Shown here: piece after piece, positions 53,680 to 63,013 of the stretch
Layout: every line of letters starts with the position of its first letter
Numbering within the stretch: the first letter of the stretch is position 1
From: Bradyrhizobium sp. Ash2021
Lineage (GTDB): Bacteria; Pseudomonadota; Alphaproteobacteria; Rhizobiales; Xanthobacteraceae
Direction: 5' to 3'
DNA: 64,000 bases
NCBI RefSeq assembly: GCF_031202265.1
Contig: NZ_CP100604.1
Coordinates: 1,780,501-1,844,500 of the forward strand
The notes under the pieces: model-generated
What the model saw: only the letters and a program-made list of their open reading frames with translations
Database searches by the model: none
What the model was told of the DNA's origin: nothing
Translations under genes and position numbers: made by a program

Positions 53680-55132
53680 TCTCAAATTGCGAAACCTCAG
53701 CCCCAGTGGCTGGGGTTTTCGTTTTCAGAGAAACCGCGAGGATTCCGGCCAAATCGCCCCGGACGTCGATCTTCAGTTCCCCGGCCTCGGGCGTGAGGAC
53801 GATCTCCTTCACGAGGGAACGCAGGACCTCGCCAGCCTTCAGCCGAGTTGCCTCGGTATCAGCCTGCAACGCCTCGTGCAGAGCGCTGACTTGTGCGCGA
53901 TAGAAGGTTGCCATCTCGGGGTGCAGCAGGGGCGGTGGCTCTTCCGCGTCAACCAGCAGCCGTTCGAGTTCGGCCTTCCGGCTCCTAAGCTGAACCATCT
54001 TTGCGTTGAACAGAGCGGGGTCCATCAGGTGATATCGCAGCGCATTCAGCACGCGCGCCTCCAGTTGCTCTCGCTGGATACTCCTCCGGTTATCACAGGT
54101 TCCCTTGTTTCTCGCCGTCGAGCAGCCGATGAGGTCAGCCGAGATCATGGCGTATCCGCCACCGCAGCAAGCGCATTTTATCAACCCCGAGAATATGTAT
54201 TTTGGGCGGCGGCGGTCACGGAAGCTGTTTTGCACCTCGGAGCCATTGTCCTCGCGCTTTGTCTTGACGGCAGCCTGTCGCGCCTTTGCGGCGTTCCAGA
54301 GCCCATCATCGACGATGCGCAACTCTGGTACTTCCTGAATGATCCATTCGGCTGCTGGGTTTGGACGCGCCTGGCGCTTGCCGGTTTCGGGGTCCTTGAT
54401 GAACCGCTGACGATTCCAGACGATACGGCCGATATACATCTCATTGTTGAGGATGCCGTTACCGCGCTTGACGTTGCCATTGATAGTGCTGAAGCCCCAA
54501 TCGCTACGTCCGGGTGCCGCGATGCCAGCCTTATTTAGCTCAACAGCGATCCGCTTCGCCGACTTGCCAACGACATAGTCACGAAAGATCCGGCGTACCA
54601 CGTCGGCTTCTGCCGTATTGATAACGCGGTCGCCGCGTATCGGCTCGCCGTTTGTCTGGAATTGCTTGACGACGTCATAGCCGTAGGAGTTGCCACCACC
54701 CGACTTGCCGAGTTCGACGCGGCCGCGCAGCCCTCGGCGCGTTTTGTCGGCGAGGTCCTTGAGAAAGAGCGCGTTCATCGTGCCCTTGAGGCCAACATGC
54801 AGGTGCGTGACCTCGCCCTCGGATAGCGTAATGATCTTTACGTTGGCGTAAGCCATTCGCTTGAATACGCCGGCGATGTCTTCCTGGTCACGGGAGAGGC
54901 GATCCATCGCCTCGGCCAGCACTACTTGGAACCGCCCGCGCAAAGCGTCGGTAATCAGCGCTTGAACACCGGCACGCAGAAGCGATGCACCCGAAATCGC
55001 GTGGTCGGAATATTCCTCAACGATTTGCCAACCTTGCTTCTCCGCGTAGGCGCGGCAGACGCGAAACTGGTCGGTGATCGAGGCGTCGCGTTGGTTGTCG
55101 CTGGAGTAGCGGGCATAGAGTGCGACCTTCAT
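53636..55132 (-). CDS. Serine recombinase (resolvase/invertase type)
   Basis: 498 residues. The catalytic domain (1-150) starts MKVALYARYSSDNQRDASIT with the nucleophilic Ser in YARYSS and has AEAMDRLSRDQEDIAGVFKR. The recombinase domain (about 160-290; GNSYGYDVVKQF, NNEMYIGRIVWNRQRF), a zinc ribbon (IKCACCGGGYAMISADLIGC through GTCDNR) and a coiled-coil tail follow. The C-terminus VAGIGFEPMTFRL is encoded by the tRNA-fMet fragment read antisense, as expected for a recombinase whose gene runs into its own attachment site. It probably drove integration of the local element. Confidence 0.9.
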   Translation of the reverse strand: MKVALYARYSSDNQRDASITDQFRVCRAYAEKQGWQIVEEYSDHAISGASLLRAGVQALITDALRGRFQVVLAEAMDRLSRDQEDIAGVFKRMAYANVKIITLSEGEVTHLHVGLKGTMNALFLKDLADKTRRGLRGRVELGKSGGGNSYGYDVVKQFQTNGEPIRGDRVINTAEADVVRRIFRDYVVGKSAKRIAVELNKAGIAAPGRSDWGFSTINGNVKRGNGILNNEMYIGRIVWNRQRFIKDPETGKRQARPNPAAEWIIQEVPELRIVDDGLWNAAKARQAAVKTKREDNGSEVQNSFRDRRRPKYIFSGLIKCACCGGGYAMISADLIGCSTARNKGTCDNRRSIQREQLEARVLNALRYHLMDPALFNAKMVQLRSRKAELERLLVDAEEPPPLLHPEMATFYRAQVSALHEALQADTEATRLKAGEVLRSLVKEIVLTPEAGELKIDVRGDLAGILAVSLKTKTPATGAEVSQFEMVAGIGFEPMTFRL

Positions 55133-55151
55133 GAAACGATCTCCTGCAAGG

Positions 55152-55391
55152 TCAGGAGCGTTTCGGGCGGCGCTCCTCGGCGATTTGTTCGTACCATTCC
55201 CGCGCTGCGCGGCGAGCCAGCAGGCGCACGAATTCGATGAGGCGCGGATCGGGGCCGCTGCCGCCCTGTGGCGCGAGCGTCAATTCCGGCTCGCTGTGCC
55301 GGGTGATGCTCTTGCTTTTCTGACGAACAGCTTCTTCCATCGTAATGCCGCTCATGGCCGGGTGCACGATCGCAACTAGCATTAGTGCCAT
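55152..55391 (-). CDS. Small hypothetical protein upstream of the recombinase
   Basis: About 79 residues (ITMEEAVRQKSKSITRHSEP, RLIEFVRLLARRAAREWYEQ), 19 bp before the recombinase start and on the same strand. Basic helical C-terminus. Small ORFs at this position accompany serine recombinases in many alphaproteobacterial elements; no function is known. The start is uncertain (55406, 55391 or 55382). Confidence 0.55.
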   Translation of the reverse strand: MALMLVAIVHPAMSGITMEEAVRQKSKSITRHSEPELTLAPQGGSGPDPRLIEFVRLLARRAAREWYEQIAEERRPKRS

Positions 55392-55531
55392 GCCACGCGC
55401 GAGCAATCGGAATCAGCGGTGAATATTCGGATAGAGCCGATGAGTCCCGGCGAACGATGTCCAAGGCTGGCGTAGCGTATCGCAGACCGGCGTCGCACAT
55501 TAACTTGCGCATTTCGGTACTTGATCCTCGT

Positions 55532-56644
55532 TCAAGCGGGCGCATACCAAACTCCTCTACCTGCCCCGTGACGGGTCAAGTGGCCCTGGTCCGAGAGTGC
55601 CTTGAGATGGTCTTTCACAGTATTGCGGCTGTTTCCGGTCACTTTCACGGCTTCAGCAACCGTCACCCGCCCACGTCCGCGCGCTATTTCTAGAATCTGG
55701 ACTGACAGATCGGGCAGATCGCCAAGAATGAGCCGTTCGCGTTCGATCTTCGTTTCCAGGCGCCGCTTCTGTTGTTGCAAAACGCGCAAAAAGAATTCTA
55801 TCCACGGATCCCAGTTCGGCTCCGGCGTGCGGATTGTACCCTGCGTTCTCCGAAGGGCCAGATAGTAGGCTTCCTTGCTCTGCTCGATTACGCTCTCAAG
55901 CGAGCTGTAGGGCACATAGGCATAACCGGCTCTGAGCAGCATCAATGTCGTCAGGATGCGTGACAGGCGCCCATTGCCATCCTGAAAGGGATGAATCTCG
56001 AGGAAGACGACAATGAAGATGCTGATGATCAGCAGTGGATGTAGCGTCTTGTCGTTCTCCCTATCGTGCACCCACGACACGAGCTCAGCCATCAGCCGCG
56101 GCGTGTCGAAGGGCGATGCTGTCGCGAACACAACGCCCAAACTTTTGCCATCCTGGTCGAAGGCTTCGACGTGATTTGCCAGTGTCTTGTACGCGCCACG
56201 GTGGCGCTCGTCCTTGCTTGAATGAGCCAGCAGATCACGGTGAAGCTGCTTGAAGTGATTTTCGGTCAGCGAAATAGCGTCCCAACGATCGAAGACCGTG
56301 TCCATGACCTCCGCGTAACCTGCGACCTCCTGCTCGTCGCGAGTGGTGAATGAGCCGATTTGGAGGTGGGACAGCAGCCGTTCGACGTCACGATTACTGA
56401 GCTTTGCGCCCTCGATGCGCGTTGATGAGCCGATGCTCTCGATTGTCGCGACCCGACGGAGTCCCGATAGCCGCTCTGGCGCGATGCGGCCGATCGCACG
56501 CCAGGCGCCCTTGAACTCATCGATCTCGGCGGTTCGCGAGAGAGTCTCGGGCGTGATCCGCAATGTATCGAGATTGAAGGCCGCTGCCATTCTGTCATCC
56601 ATTTCCATCCGATTAAATTGGCATGTCTGCCTCCATTTGTCCAT
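55532..56644 (-). CDS. Fic-domain protein with N-terminal inhibitory motif and C-terminal winged helix
   Basis: Up to 370 residues. The Fic motif HPFQDGNGRLSR (His base, phosphate-binding loop) lies near residue 217. An N-terminal inhibitory helix is seen in IGSSTRIEGAKLSNRDV, which matches (S/T)xxxE(G/N), the auto-inhibited class II layout. The C-terminal 60 residues form a winged HTH (VTVAEAVKVTGNSRNTVKDH, LKALSDQGHLTRHGAGRG). Such proteins transfer AMP or another nucleotide to target proteins, and the HTH may allow self-control. Several in-frame ATGs (56644, 56608, 56602, 56590) exist; 56590 gives the most family-like start. Confidence 0.88.
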   Translation of the reverse strand: MDKWRQTCQFNRMEMDDRMAAAFNLDTLRITPETLSRTAEIDEFKGAWRAIGRIAPERLSGLRRVATIESIGSSTRIEGAKLSNRDVERLLSHLQIGSFTTRDEQEVAGYAEVMDTVFDRWDAISLTENHFKQLHRDLLAHSSKDERHRGAYKTLANHVEAFDQDGKSLGVVFATASPFDTPRLMAELVSWVHDRENDKTLHPLLIISIFIVVFLEIHPFQDGNGRLSRILTTLMLLRAGYAYVPYSSLESVIEQSKEAYYLALRRTQGTIRTPEPNWDPWIEFFLRVLQQQKRRLETKIERERLILGDLPDLSVQILEIARGRGRVTVAEAVKVTGNSRNTVKDHLKALSDQGHLTRHGAGRGVWYAPA

Positions 56645-56659
56645 CCATTTTCATCCGAT
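56596..56659 (-). repeat. Direct repeats over the Fic gene start
   Basis: Two 18-bp units, ATCGGATGAAAATGGATG and ATCGGATGGAAATGGATG on the coding strand, 46 bp apart and differing at one base. Both contain in-frame or near-frame ATGs. They could be operator sites for the Fic protein's own HTH, or a duplicated translation-start region. Confidence 0.5.
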
Positions 56660-56968
56660 ATCGGCCGCTGTGTCGCTCAAGAAAGAACGAAGTGGGAACC
56701 TTTGACTCGGAAGCTTAAGCTTCTCCACGGGCGGCTCCTCTGTTTGAGATCTTCGACGACCTCATTCTGGCACAGCTGATGCCGTAGGGGGCCGTCCACC
56801 CCAACACGAGAGCCCGGTGCGGCGTTTGCCGCACGCGCCATTGACGCTCGCAACACCTGCATCTCCAGCTGCTCCAGTTGCCGGACGAAACGCAAGTAGT
56901 GGGGCACGGCCAAATCCCAATCGACGACCTGTTGCGTGTATGTTGGGGCTTATATACCGGGACCCCGC

Positions 56969-57166
56969 TTAACTGCTTTTCCGCTTCAGCGGTCCAGGAA
57001 GGAATGCATCAATCTCGGAATCCGTAAACGTTAGGTCTTCTCTATTCTGGAGAGCATCCTGTGCCTGGCCATAAGCCTTACCATCGGTATGCGGCGCGGA
57101 CCGATAAATTGAGTGCAAGAGATTTTGCAGCTCGTCCCGCCTTTCCCGAAGCTCCGGTATCCCAGC
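56969..57166 (-). pseudogene. Conserved hypothetical protein, 3' part
   Basis: An open frame of 66 codons without a good start: AGIPELRERRDELQNLLHSI, YRSAPHTDGKAYGQAQDALQ, NREDLTFTDSEIDAFLPGPL, KRKSS. It reads as genuine protein and ends properly. I recall similar short proteins on rhizobial mobile elements but cannot name the family. A stop codon directly precedes AGIP, so the 5' end is probably lost. The region 56660-56968 shows only a weak 78-codon minus-strand frame that I do not trust. Confidence 0.45.
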
Positions 57167-57247
57167 TTATCGAAGGCGAGCGAGAACCATCATAGGAGTG
57201 CCATGCGAGGGAGGCAAAACAGCTGAAATGGCACACCCCAGCCATTT

Positions 57248-58030
57248 TCAGGCAGGCTTGGAAACCGATGTCCCGCCAGCTTTTGAAGATCTCGTCCGGA
57301 TCTTTGCGGCTTTGGTCAGCTTTGCTTGTGCAGCGTTGAGTCGTCGAACTTCAATTCGTCCGTACTCAAGTGTTACCGTAAAGTGCTCCTTTAGGAGTCG
57401 CACCGCTACATCTACATTCCGCTGCAGCGTAGCTTCCATGATCAGTCGATGGTCGTCCCGCCGCAGCGGGCTGCCCTGATAATGTTTCCGGGACAAAAAC
57501 CTGTAGCGGTCCGCGGCGTCAAACAGCTGCTCGCAGAAATCGATTAGCCACTTGGAACCGCAAGCGTCTATCAGCGCGGTGTGAAACGCGCGGTGTGCTT
57601 GTTCCCAGGCGGGATCAATCGGGCCGCTGTCGCGCTCGGCTGGACCGGGCAGGCGCGACATACGATGGAACGCGATAAGAACACGCTCTTCCCAGGCCTG
57701 ATCGCCGTTGGCGATCGATGCTCGCAAAGCGGCCTCGTTGCTCCAGCAGCGGGTCTTGTTGATGTCTTCGAGATCCTCTTCCGAGAGCGGTGCGACCGTA
57801 AACCCACGCTGATCATTTTGCTGAACCAGGCCGTCTCGTGAAACGCGGTTCAATGCTTCGCGAACGGGACTAAGGCCGATCTCGTAGCGCGAGCACAATT
57901 CGCGAATGAGCAGCTTCGTGCCCGGTTCGTAAATGCCACTGATGATGTCGAAGCGTAACCGCTCGTAAGCCGATGAGGCCAGCGTTTCGCCACCTTTGCT
58001 TTTTGTTTTGTGTTTTTTGGTCTTCAGCAT
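57248..58030 (-). CDS. GntR-family regulator (FCD type)
   Basis: 260 residues. A Lys-rich N-terminus (MLKTKKHKTKSKGG) precedes the winged HTH (SAYERLRFDIISGIYEPGTK, REALNRVSRDGLVQQND). The FCD effector domain has ligands typical of FadR/VanR-type metal-binding FCD proteins (EEDLEDINKTRCWSNEAALR, HRAFHTALIDACGS, DDHRLIMEATLQRNVDVAVR). It is divergent to the binding-protein gene at 58504, so it is the likely repressor of the importer and hydroxylase genes, relieved by an organic acid substrate. Confidence 0.88.
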   Translation of the reverse strand: MLKTKKHKTKSKGGETLASSAYERLRFDIISGIYEPGTKLLIRELCSRYEIGLSPVREALNRVSRDGLVQQNDQRGFTVAPLSEEDLEDINKTRCWSNEAALRASIANGDQAWEERVLIAFHRMSRLPGPAERDSGPIDPAWEQAHRAFHTALIDACGSKWLIDFCEQLFDAADRYRFLSRKHYQGSPLRRDDHRLIMEATLQRNVDVAVRLLKEHFTVTLEYGRIEVRRLNAAQAKLTKAAKIRTRSSKAGGTSVSKPA

Positions 58031-58503
58031 TGCAGTTGCTGTCCAACGATCCTCGATCGCCGTGATCCAAAATCGAACGAGGCAAATTGTAAGAAGAAAA
58101 TCGACGCGTTCCGGCTACCCCCAAGACCTCGTATCCTGCTTGAACCTTGCCGGTCCGCTCCCAACTACGGCGCTTACTGCCATACCGCATGCGACTTCAT
58201 TTCACCACCCGTTTCTTCATTCTTGGCTGAAAACATGAAAAAATCGATTTGTTCTTTACTTAGTCGAATTTATGTGTTTTTCAGTATATGGGAGCCGCCG
58301 TTGAATAATGCGGTCTCCCATTGGGAGGGCATTGCCGGACGGGTTCGCTGCGTCGCGATGATTGGATGCGAGGTCAACATCCCGCTTGGCAGCCGTTTCA
58401 ATACGCAAACTGCCCCGCCCGTCGCGAAGCGGATTCATCCTTGTATCGGCTTCAATCGGAATGCCGTGCCCGGAGATGGGCAGAGAGGCTTAAGGTCAAC
58501 ACG
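58031..58503. promoter_or_regulatory. Divergent promoter region, gntR versus importer operon
   Basis: 473 bp without a convincing gene. The AT-rich part (about 58230-58300) contains AAAAATCGATTTGTTC and TTTATGTGTTTTTCAG, suitable for promoter and operator. The AATCGATT core also occurs twice at 47807-47850. A long open frame that continues upstream of the binding-protein start is probably not translated. Confidence 0.5.
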
Positions 58504-59643
58504 ATGTCGAAACTCTTTCGAAAATTGATCGCTCTCCCCATTGCGATGTGGTCGGCGCTCATCTTGGACCCGGCAAGCGCGCAAAAAGTCTCCGGCGACC
58601 CGATCAAGATCGGCGTTATCCTGCCCCTTACCGGCGCCGGAGCCTCGTTAGGCATAAATCAACGCAACGGTGCGGTATTGGCCGAGAAGGCCATCAACGG
58701 CTCGGGCGGATTCAAAGGCCGGCCGATCAAGCTGATCGTGGAAGACGACGCCACAAATCCTGATACTGCCAGCAGCAAAGCGAATGGCCTGATCTACGGA
58801 GAAAAGGTCATCGCCATCATAGGACCGGGACAAGCAGCCAATACCCTGGCGGTAGGCGGCGTCACGAGTGCTATCAAGATGCCGCAGGTTGCATTGTCCG
58901 GACTTGGGCCCGCGGCGGAGCTGGAGCGGAAATGCGTGTTCCATGTCTCTCCGCCCCTGTCCCTGAACGCCCGCGCCATGCTGGACTATGCTCGATCGCT
59001 CGGGATCAAACGAGCCGGAGTGCTGTACGACTCCGGCTACGGTAGCGTGGTGTATACCGAACTTCGCAAATATGCCGAGAGCTACGGAATCGAACTCGTG
59101 GCCACCGAGAAATTCGAAATCTCGGCAACCGACACCACGACGCAAGCGGCCAAGATCCGCGCCAGCAGCCCGGCGGGGATCTTCGTCATAGGCATCACCG
59201 GTGTCCCGATCCGCAGCATCCGCCAGCTGCAAGTCAAGCTTCCGATCATTGCCGCTGCCGGCCAGGCAAACTACGAAATCGCGAAGAGCATGGGGGACGC
59301 TGCAGATAATGTTGCGTTCCCCGAATTCCTGGTGGGCGAGGACCCATTGCCGAACCAAAAAGAGTTCGTCGCGCTGTACCAAGCGCAATACAACAAATTG
59401 CCGAAGATCAGCGAGGCGATGGGTTGGGATGCCGTTCACATACTCCTCGCGGCGTTCGACAAGGTCGGGCCAGATGCGGGCAATGAGAAGCTGTGCGAGG
59501 CGCTGCGGGGCCCCTATTCAGGCGTCATGAGCGCGTATGATTTTTCGGCGGCTGATCTCAACGGCATCAAGCTGTCCGATTTCATCTTTTCAAAGCTGGT
59601 GGCGGGTCAATTCACACGTCTTCCGTTCAAGGCGAAAGAGTAG
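58504..59643 (+). CDS. ABC importer periplasmic substrate-binding protein (Peripla_BP_6)
   Basis: 379 residues. Signal peptide LIALPIAMWSALILDPASAQ, then the LivJ-type fold: IKIGVILPLTGAGASLGINQ, GRPIKLIVEDDATNPDTASS, VIAIIGPGQAANTLAVGGVT, and a hinge near GWDAVHILLAAFD. Binding proteins of this class bring branched-chain amino acids, aromatic acids or amides to the LivHMGF-type complex encoded 50 bp downstream. It is the only complete copy in the window; the other importer cluster retains just its last 55 codons. Confidence 0.9.
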   Translation: MSKLFRKLIALPIAMWSALILDPASAQKVSGDPIKIGVILPLTGAGASLGINQRNGAVLAEKAINGSGGFKGRPIKLIVEDDATNPDTASSKANGLIYGEKVIAIIGPGQAANTLAVGGVTSAIKMPQVALSGLGPAAELERKCVFHVSPPLSLNARAMLDYARSLGIKRAGVLYDSGYGSVVYTELRKYAESYGIELVATEKFEISATDTTTQAAKIRASSPAGIFVIGITGVPIRSIRQLQVKLPIIAAAGQANYEIAKSMGDAADNVAFPEFLVGEDPLPNQKEFVALYQAQYNKLPKISEAMGWDAVHILLAAFDKVGPDAGNEKLCEALRGPYSGVMSAYDFSAADLNGIKLSDFIFSKLVAGQFTRLPFKAKE

Positions 59644-59693
59644 GCGTAGTTTCGCAAGGACATGTTGGCTTCGGCGCAATCCGGGGAAATGAA

Positions 59694-60581
59694 ATGAATG
59701 TTGGCCTCGTTGCGCAATCGCTATTAGCAGGCATCACCAATGGCCTGGTCTACGCCTTGATCGGGATAGGAATTGCTGCCATCTTCAAAGGCAGTCGCGT
59801 GGCAAACGCGATGCAGGGTGAATTCAGCGTCGTCGGCGCAATCGTCGTTGTGCTGTTGATGACAGGACATCAATGGCCCTACTGGCTGGCTATCGTTGCC
59901 GGATGCTTAAGCGGCGTTGTGATTGGCGCCCTGATTGAGATCACGTTTATCCGACACCTGATGCGCAACAATGCGCCGGAAGACAGCTATCTGCAATTGA
60001 CAATCGGCATCAGCCTGACGATCGCCGCCTCGGTTCTGTTCTTTTTCGGTCGAGAGAGCCATCTTCTGCCGGGTTTTGGCAGCGGCAAGGTTTACATCGT
60101 CATGGATGCCGTCGTGCAGGAACACGCGATCTGGCTGATTGTGATCAGCGCGTTGCTGACATTGGGCCTGAGACAGTTTTACAGCCGCACCTCGATTGGC
60201 CTCAAGATGATGGCGGCGTCGATCGATGCGGATGGTGCCGCGAGCATCGGCATCAACGTCGCGCTGATGCGCACACTCACTTTCATGCTTGGTGGACTGC
60301 TGGGCGCTATCGCCGGCATCCTGATCACGCCGATCATCCCGGTCGACTACATGGTCGGCCTGCAATTGACGCTCAAGGGATTTGCGGCTGCGATCCTGGG
60401 CGGTCTCACTAACCCGCTCGGAGCGGCACTTGGTGGTCTCATGCTGGGGGTTGTCGAAGCCCTGGTAATCATGGGCGTTTCGTCCAGCTATAAAGACGTG
60501 ATCACTTTCAGCCTGCTCATCCTCATCATGATCGTAATGCCGAACGGGCTTTTGGGCCGTGCCGGAAGGGCAGGGGGGTGA
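59694..60581 (+). CDS. Branched-chain-type ABC permease (LivH-like), copy 2
   Basis: The translation is identical to the permease at 44487 over all 295 residues. Here it follows an intact binding-protein gene by 50 bp, so this cluster can form a complete importer under the divergent GntR regulator. Confidence 0.9.
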   Translation: MNVGLVAQSLLAGITNGLVYALIGIGIAAIFKGSRVANAMQGEFSVVGAIVVVLLMTGHQWPYWLAIVAGCLSGVVIGALIEITFIRHLMRNNAPEDSYLQLTIGISLTIAASVLFFFGRESHLLPGFGSGKVYIVMDAVVQEHAIWLIVISALLTLGLRQFYSRTSIGLKMMAASIDADGAASIGINVALMRTLTFMLGGLLGAIAGILITPIIPVDYMVGLQLTLKGFAAAILGGLTNPLGAALGGLMLGVVEALVIMGVSSSYKDVITFSLLILIMIVMPNGLLGRAGRAGG

Positions 60582-60587
60582 CCAGTC

Positions 60588-61532
60588 ATGTCGCGCGCGC
60601 TTCTTCTTACGGCGGTTATTGCACTGAGCCTGGCATTGCCCCCATTCTTACCTCGCCATCTTGTCGACCTGCTGGTTTTCACCGGCATTTACTCCATCGC
60701 CGGACTGGGCGTCGGGCTCCTGCTCGGCCAATGCGGGATCGTTAACCTGGGGCAGACCGTTTTCTATGGCATTGGCGCCTATTCGACTGCGTACGTCACG
60801 GTACAGGTTGGTGGCTCGCCTCTCGGCGGCTGCGCAATCGCCATCGTGCTATCGGCTCTGCTGGCGCTGGCGGTCGGATGGCCGATCTTGCGCCTGACCG
60901 GTTACTTCCTCGCGTTGGCGACCTTGGCTCTCGGTATCATTGCAAATGCGCTGTTTTACGAATGGAGCTGGTTGACAGGGGGGACGCTCGGTATCGGGGG
61001 CGTCCCGAAGTTGCAACTCTTCAGCTTCGTTCTCGATACGCCGCTGCGCTTCTACTATCTCGTGGTGACGGTGATGTCGCTCTGCCTGCTTCTCGCGCAT
61101 AATCTGACCCGCAGCAGGAATGGCTTGATGCTGCGGGCGATGCGGGACGCACCCGAAGCCGCCACCAGCCTGGCGATCGACCTGCAATGGTTGCGCACAC
61201 GGATATTCATCCTGAGCGCAGTGATGGGGAGCGTCGCAGGTAGCCTGTTCGCCCATTATGGTGGGTACGTCAGCGTACAGAGCTTCGGTATCGATACGTC
61301 GATCAGCTTTCTCTTGATCCCGGTTCTCGGCGGAGCCACCTCGTTGCCAGGAGTGGTGGTTGGAGCTTTGTTCATCACGTTGCTGCCGGAACTGCTCAGC
61401 CGCTTCGGGAATGTACATCAAATCCTGTTCGGGCTCGCTTTGGTCGGCGTGGTCGTACTGATGCCAACCGGCTTGATGGGCGCTCTGGCTTGGCTTTGGC
61501 AACGTGTCAGCCAACGCGCGGCCAAACCATGA
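60588..61532 (+). CDS. Branched-chain-type ABC permease (LivM-like), copy 2
   Basis: The 314-residue translation is identical to the copy at 45381. Same 6-bp spacing from the LivH-like gene and the same overlap with the ATPase gene. Confidence 0.9.
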   Translation: MSRALLLTAVIALSLALPPFLPRHLVDLLVFTGIYSIAGLGVGLLLGQCGIVNLGQTVFYGIGAYSTAYVTVQVGGSPLGGCAIAIVLSALLALAVGWPILRLTGYFLALATLALGIIANALFYEWSWLTGGTLGIGGVPKLQLFSFVLDTPLRFYYLVVTVMSLCLLLAHNLTRSRNGLMLRAMRDAPEAATSLAIDLQWLRTRIFILSAVMGSVAGSLFAHYGGYVSVQSFGIDTSISFLLIPVLGGATSLPGVVVGALFITLLPELLSRFGNVHQILFGLALVGVVVLMPTGLMGALAWLWQRVSQRAAKP

Positions 61533-62293
61533 GCGACATGGCGGATCTCCTTGCGCTCGATCGGTTGGGCCACAGCTTCGGTGGCTTCGCGGTCCTCAGG
61601 AGCGTCACGTTCTCAGTTCCGGTGGGCGATATTGTCGGGCTGATCGGCCCTAACGGATCAGGCAAGACGACACTTTTTAACATCGTCAGCGGATACATCG
61701 CTCACCGCCATGGCAGTGTGCTCTATGGCAAGCGCGACTTGTCGGGAACCTCGATCCAGGAACGCTCTAAAGCCGGCATGGTACGAACCTTCCAGACACC
61801 GAAGGTGTTCGAACAGATGACCGTGATTGAGAACATCATGGTGGGAGCCTGCAAGATCACCCGCAGCGGCATGATCGAAGATTTGCTCCGGCTGCCGCGG
61901 TCAAGGAGCGACCTGCGCCACCTTCGCGAACGGGCTGAGGAGATATGCGTCAAATTCGACCTCGCCGACGTGCGCAATCAATTGTCGCGCACCCTGCCGG
62001 CCGGACAGCGGCGCATTCTCGAAATTGCCAGGGCTGTCATCGGCCAACCTAAGCTCCTCATGCTGGACGAACCCTCGTCCGGGCTGAATGCGGACGAGAT
62101 CGCCAATCTTCGGCGCTGGATTGAGCTACTCAACGCCGAAGGGACCAGCATCCTGCTTGTGTCGCACGATATGGAACTGATGGGGGTCGCGGATCGGGTT
62201 CATGTCCTGTACTTCGGCGAGATCATCGCCAGCGGTGACATGGGGGAAATTCAGCGCAACGCGAAAGTCCGCGAAGTCTATTTGGGAACCTAA
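61529..62293 (+). CDS. ABC transporter ATPase (LivG-like), copy 2
   Basis: 254 residues, identical to the copy at 46322, with Walker A GPNGSGKTTL and the LPAGQ signature variant. ATGA overlap with the permease stop. Confidence 0.9.
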   Translation: MSDMADLLALDRLGHSFGGFAVLRSVTFSVPVGDIVGLIGPNGSGKTTLFNIVSGYIAHRHGSVLYGKRDLSGTSIQERSKAGMVRTFQTPKVFEQMTVIENIMVGACKITRSGMIEDLLRLPRSRSDLRHLRERAEEICVKFDLADVRNQLSRTLPAGQRRILEIARAVIGQPKLLMLDEPSSGLNADEIANLRRWIELLNAEGTSILLVSHDMELMGVADRVHVLYFGEIIASGDMGEIQRNAKVREVYLGT

Positions 62294-62296
62294 GGC

Positions 62297-63013
62297 ATGC
62301 TGGTTGTTGAGGGACTCACCGCAGGATATGGTCCGCTGGTCATACTGCGCGATATCTCCCTCAAGATGCTAAAGGGCGAGGCGGTTGCCATTGTCGGTGC
62401 CAATGGTGCCGGAAAGACCACGCTGGTCCGCGCGCTTTGCGGGCTGAATAGGGCACACGGGGGCCGCATCGTCAAAAATGGCATCGATATCACCGGCTTC
62501 CCGGCTCACGCCAGACCACGGCACGGGATGGCCGCGTTATTGGAAAACCGTCGCTTATTCGGCGAGTTCACCGTTCGTGACAATCTGCGCTTGGCCGAGG
62601 AGGCCGGACGGAAGCATCGCGGGCGCGATCTTCGTTTCACGTGGGATGACATATGCGATCTGTTTCCCATGATCGGCGAACGCGAGCGTACCCGCGTCGA
62701 ATTGCTGAGCGGCGGTCAACAGCAGATGGTGGCGATCGCCCGCGGCCTCCTGCTCCAGCCGGATTTACTAGTACTTGACGAACCATCGACCGGTTTGGCG
62801 CCCAAGGTGGTGAAGGAGATCTTGCAGGTGCTGCACAATCTGCGTGCGCGGGGCATGGGAATTCTTCTCATCGAACAAAACGTCGGGATCGCGATCGAAA
62901 TCACAGATCGCGCCTATGTCATGTCGTTGGGCCGTATCATCCACGCCGTGGACGGAAATGAATGGCGCGGCTTCATGTCCGATGAGCGGCTCGCAAAGGC
63001 TTTCTTAGGCTAG
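62297..63013 (+). CDS. ABC transporter ATPase (LivF-like), copy 2
   Basis: 238 residues, identical to the copy at 47090. Walker A GANGAGKTTL, LSGGQQQ signature. The AT-rich gap with two AATCGATT cores follows at 63014-63057, as in copy 1. Confidence 0.9.
   Translation: MLVVEGLTAGYGPLVILRDISLKMLKGEAVAIVGANGAGKTTLVRALCGLNRAHGGRIVKNGIDITGFPAHARPRHGMAALLENRRLFGEFTVRDNLRLAEEAGRKHRGRDLRFTWDDICDLFPMIGERERTRVELLSGGQQQMVAIARGLLLQPDLLVLDEPSTGLAPKVVKEILQVLHNLRARGMGILLIEQNVGIAIEITDRAYVMSLGRIIHAVDGNEWRGFMSDERLAKAFLG

Noticed and set aside
56677..56913. Minus-strand 78-codon ORF as a gene
   Set aside because: Composition and residue pattern are not protein-like apart from a short helical stretch, and no ribosome site or family match is visible.
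44270..59476. Simple tandem duplication with a 15.2 kb unit
   Set aside because: The junction between unit 1 and unit 2 would fall inside the binding-protein gene, which is uninterrupted there, whereas the junction before unit 1 is the one that is scrambled. A more complex history is needed.
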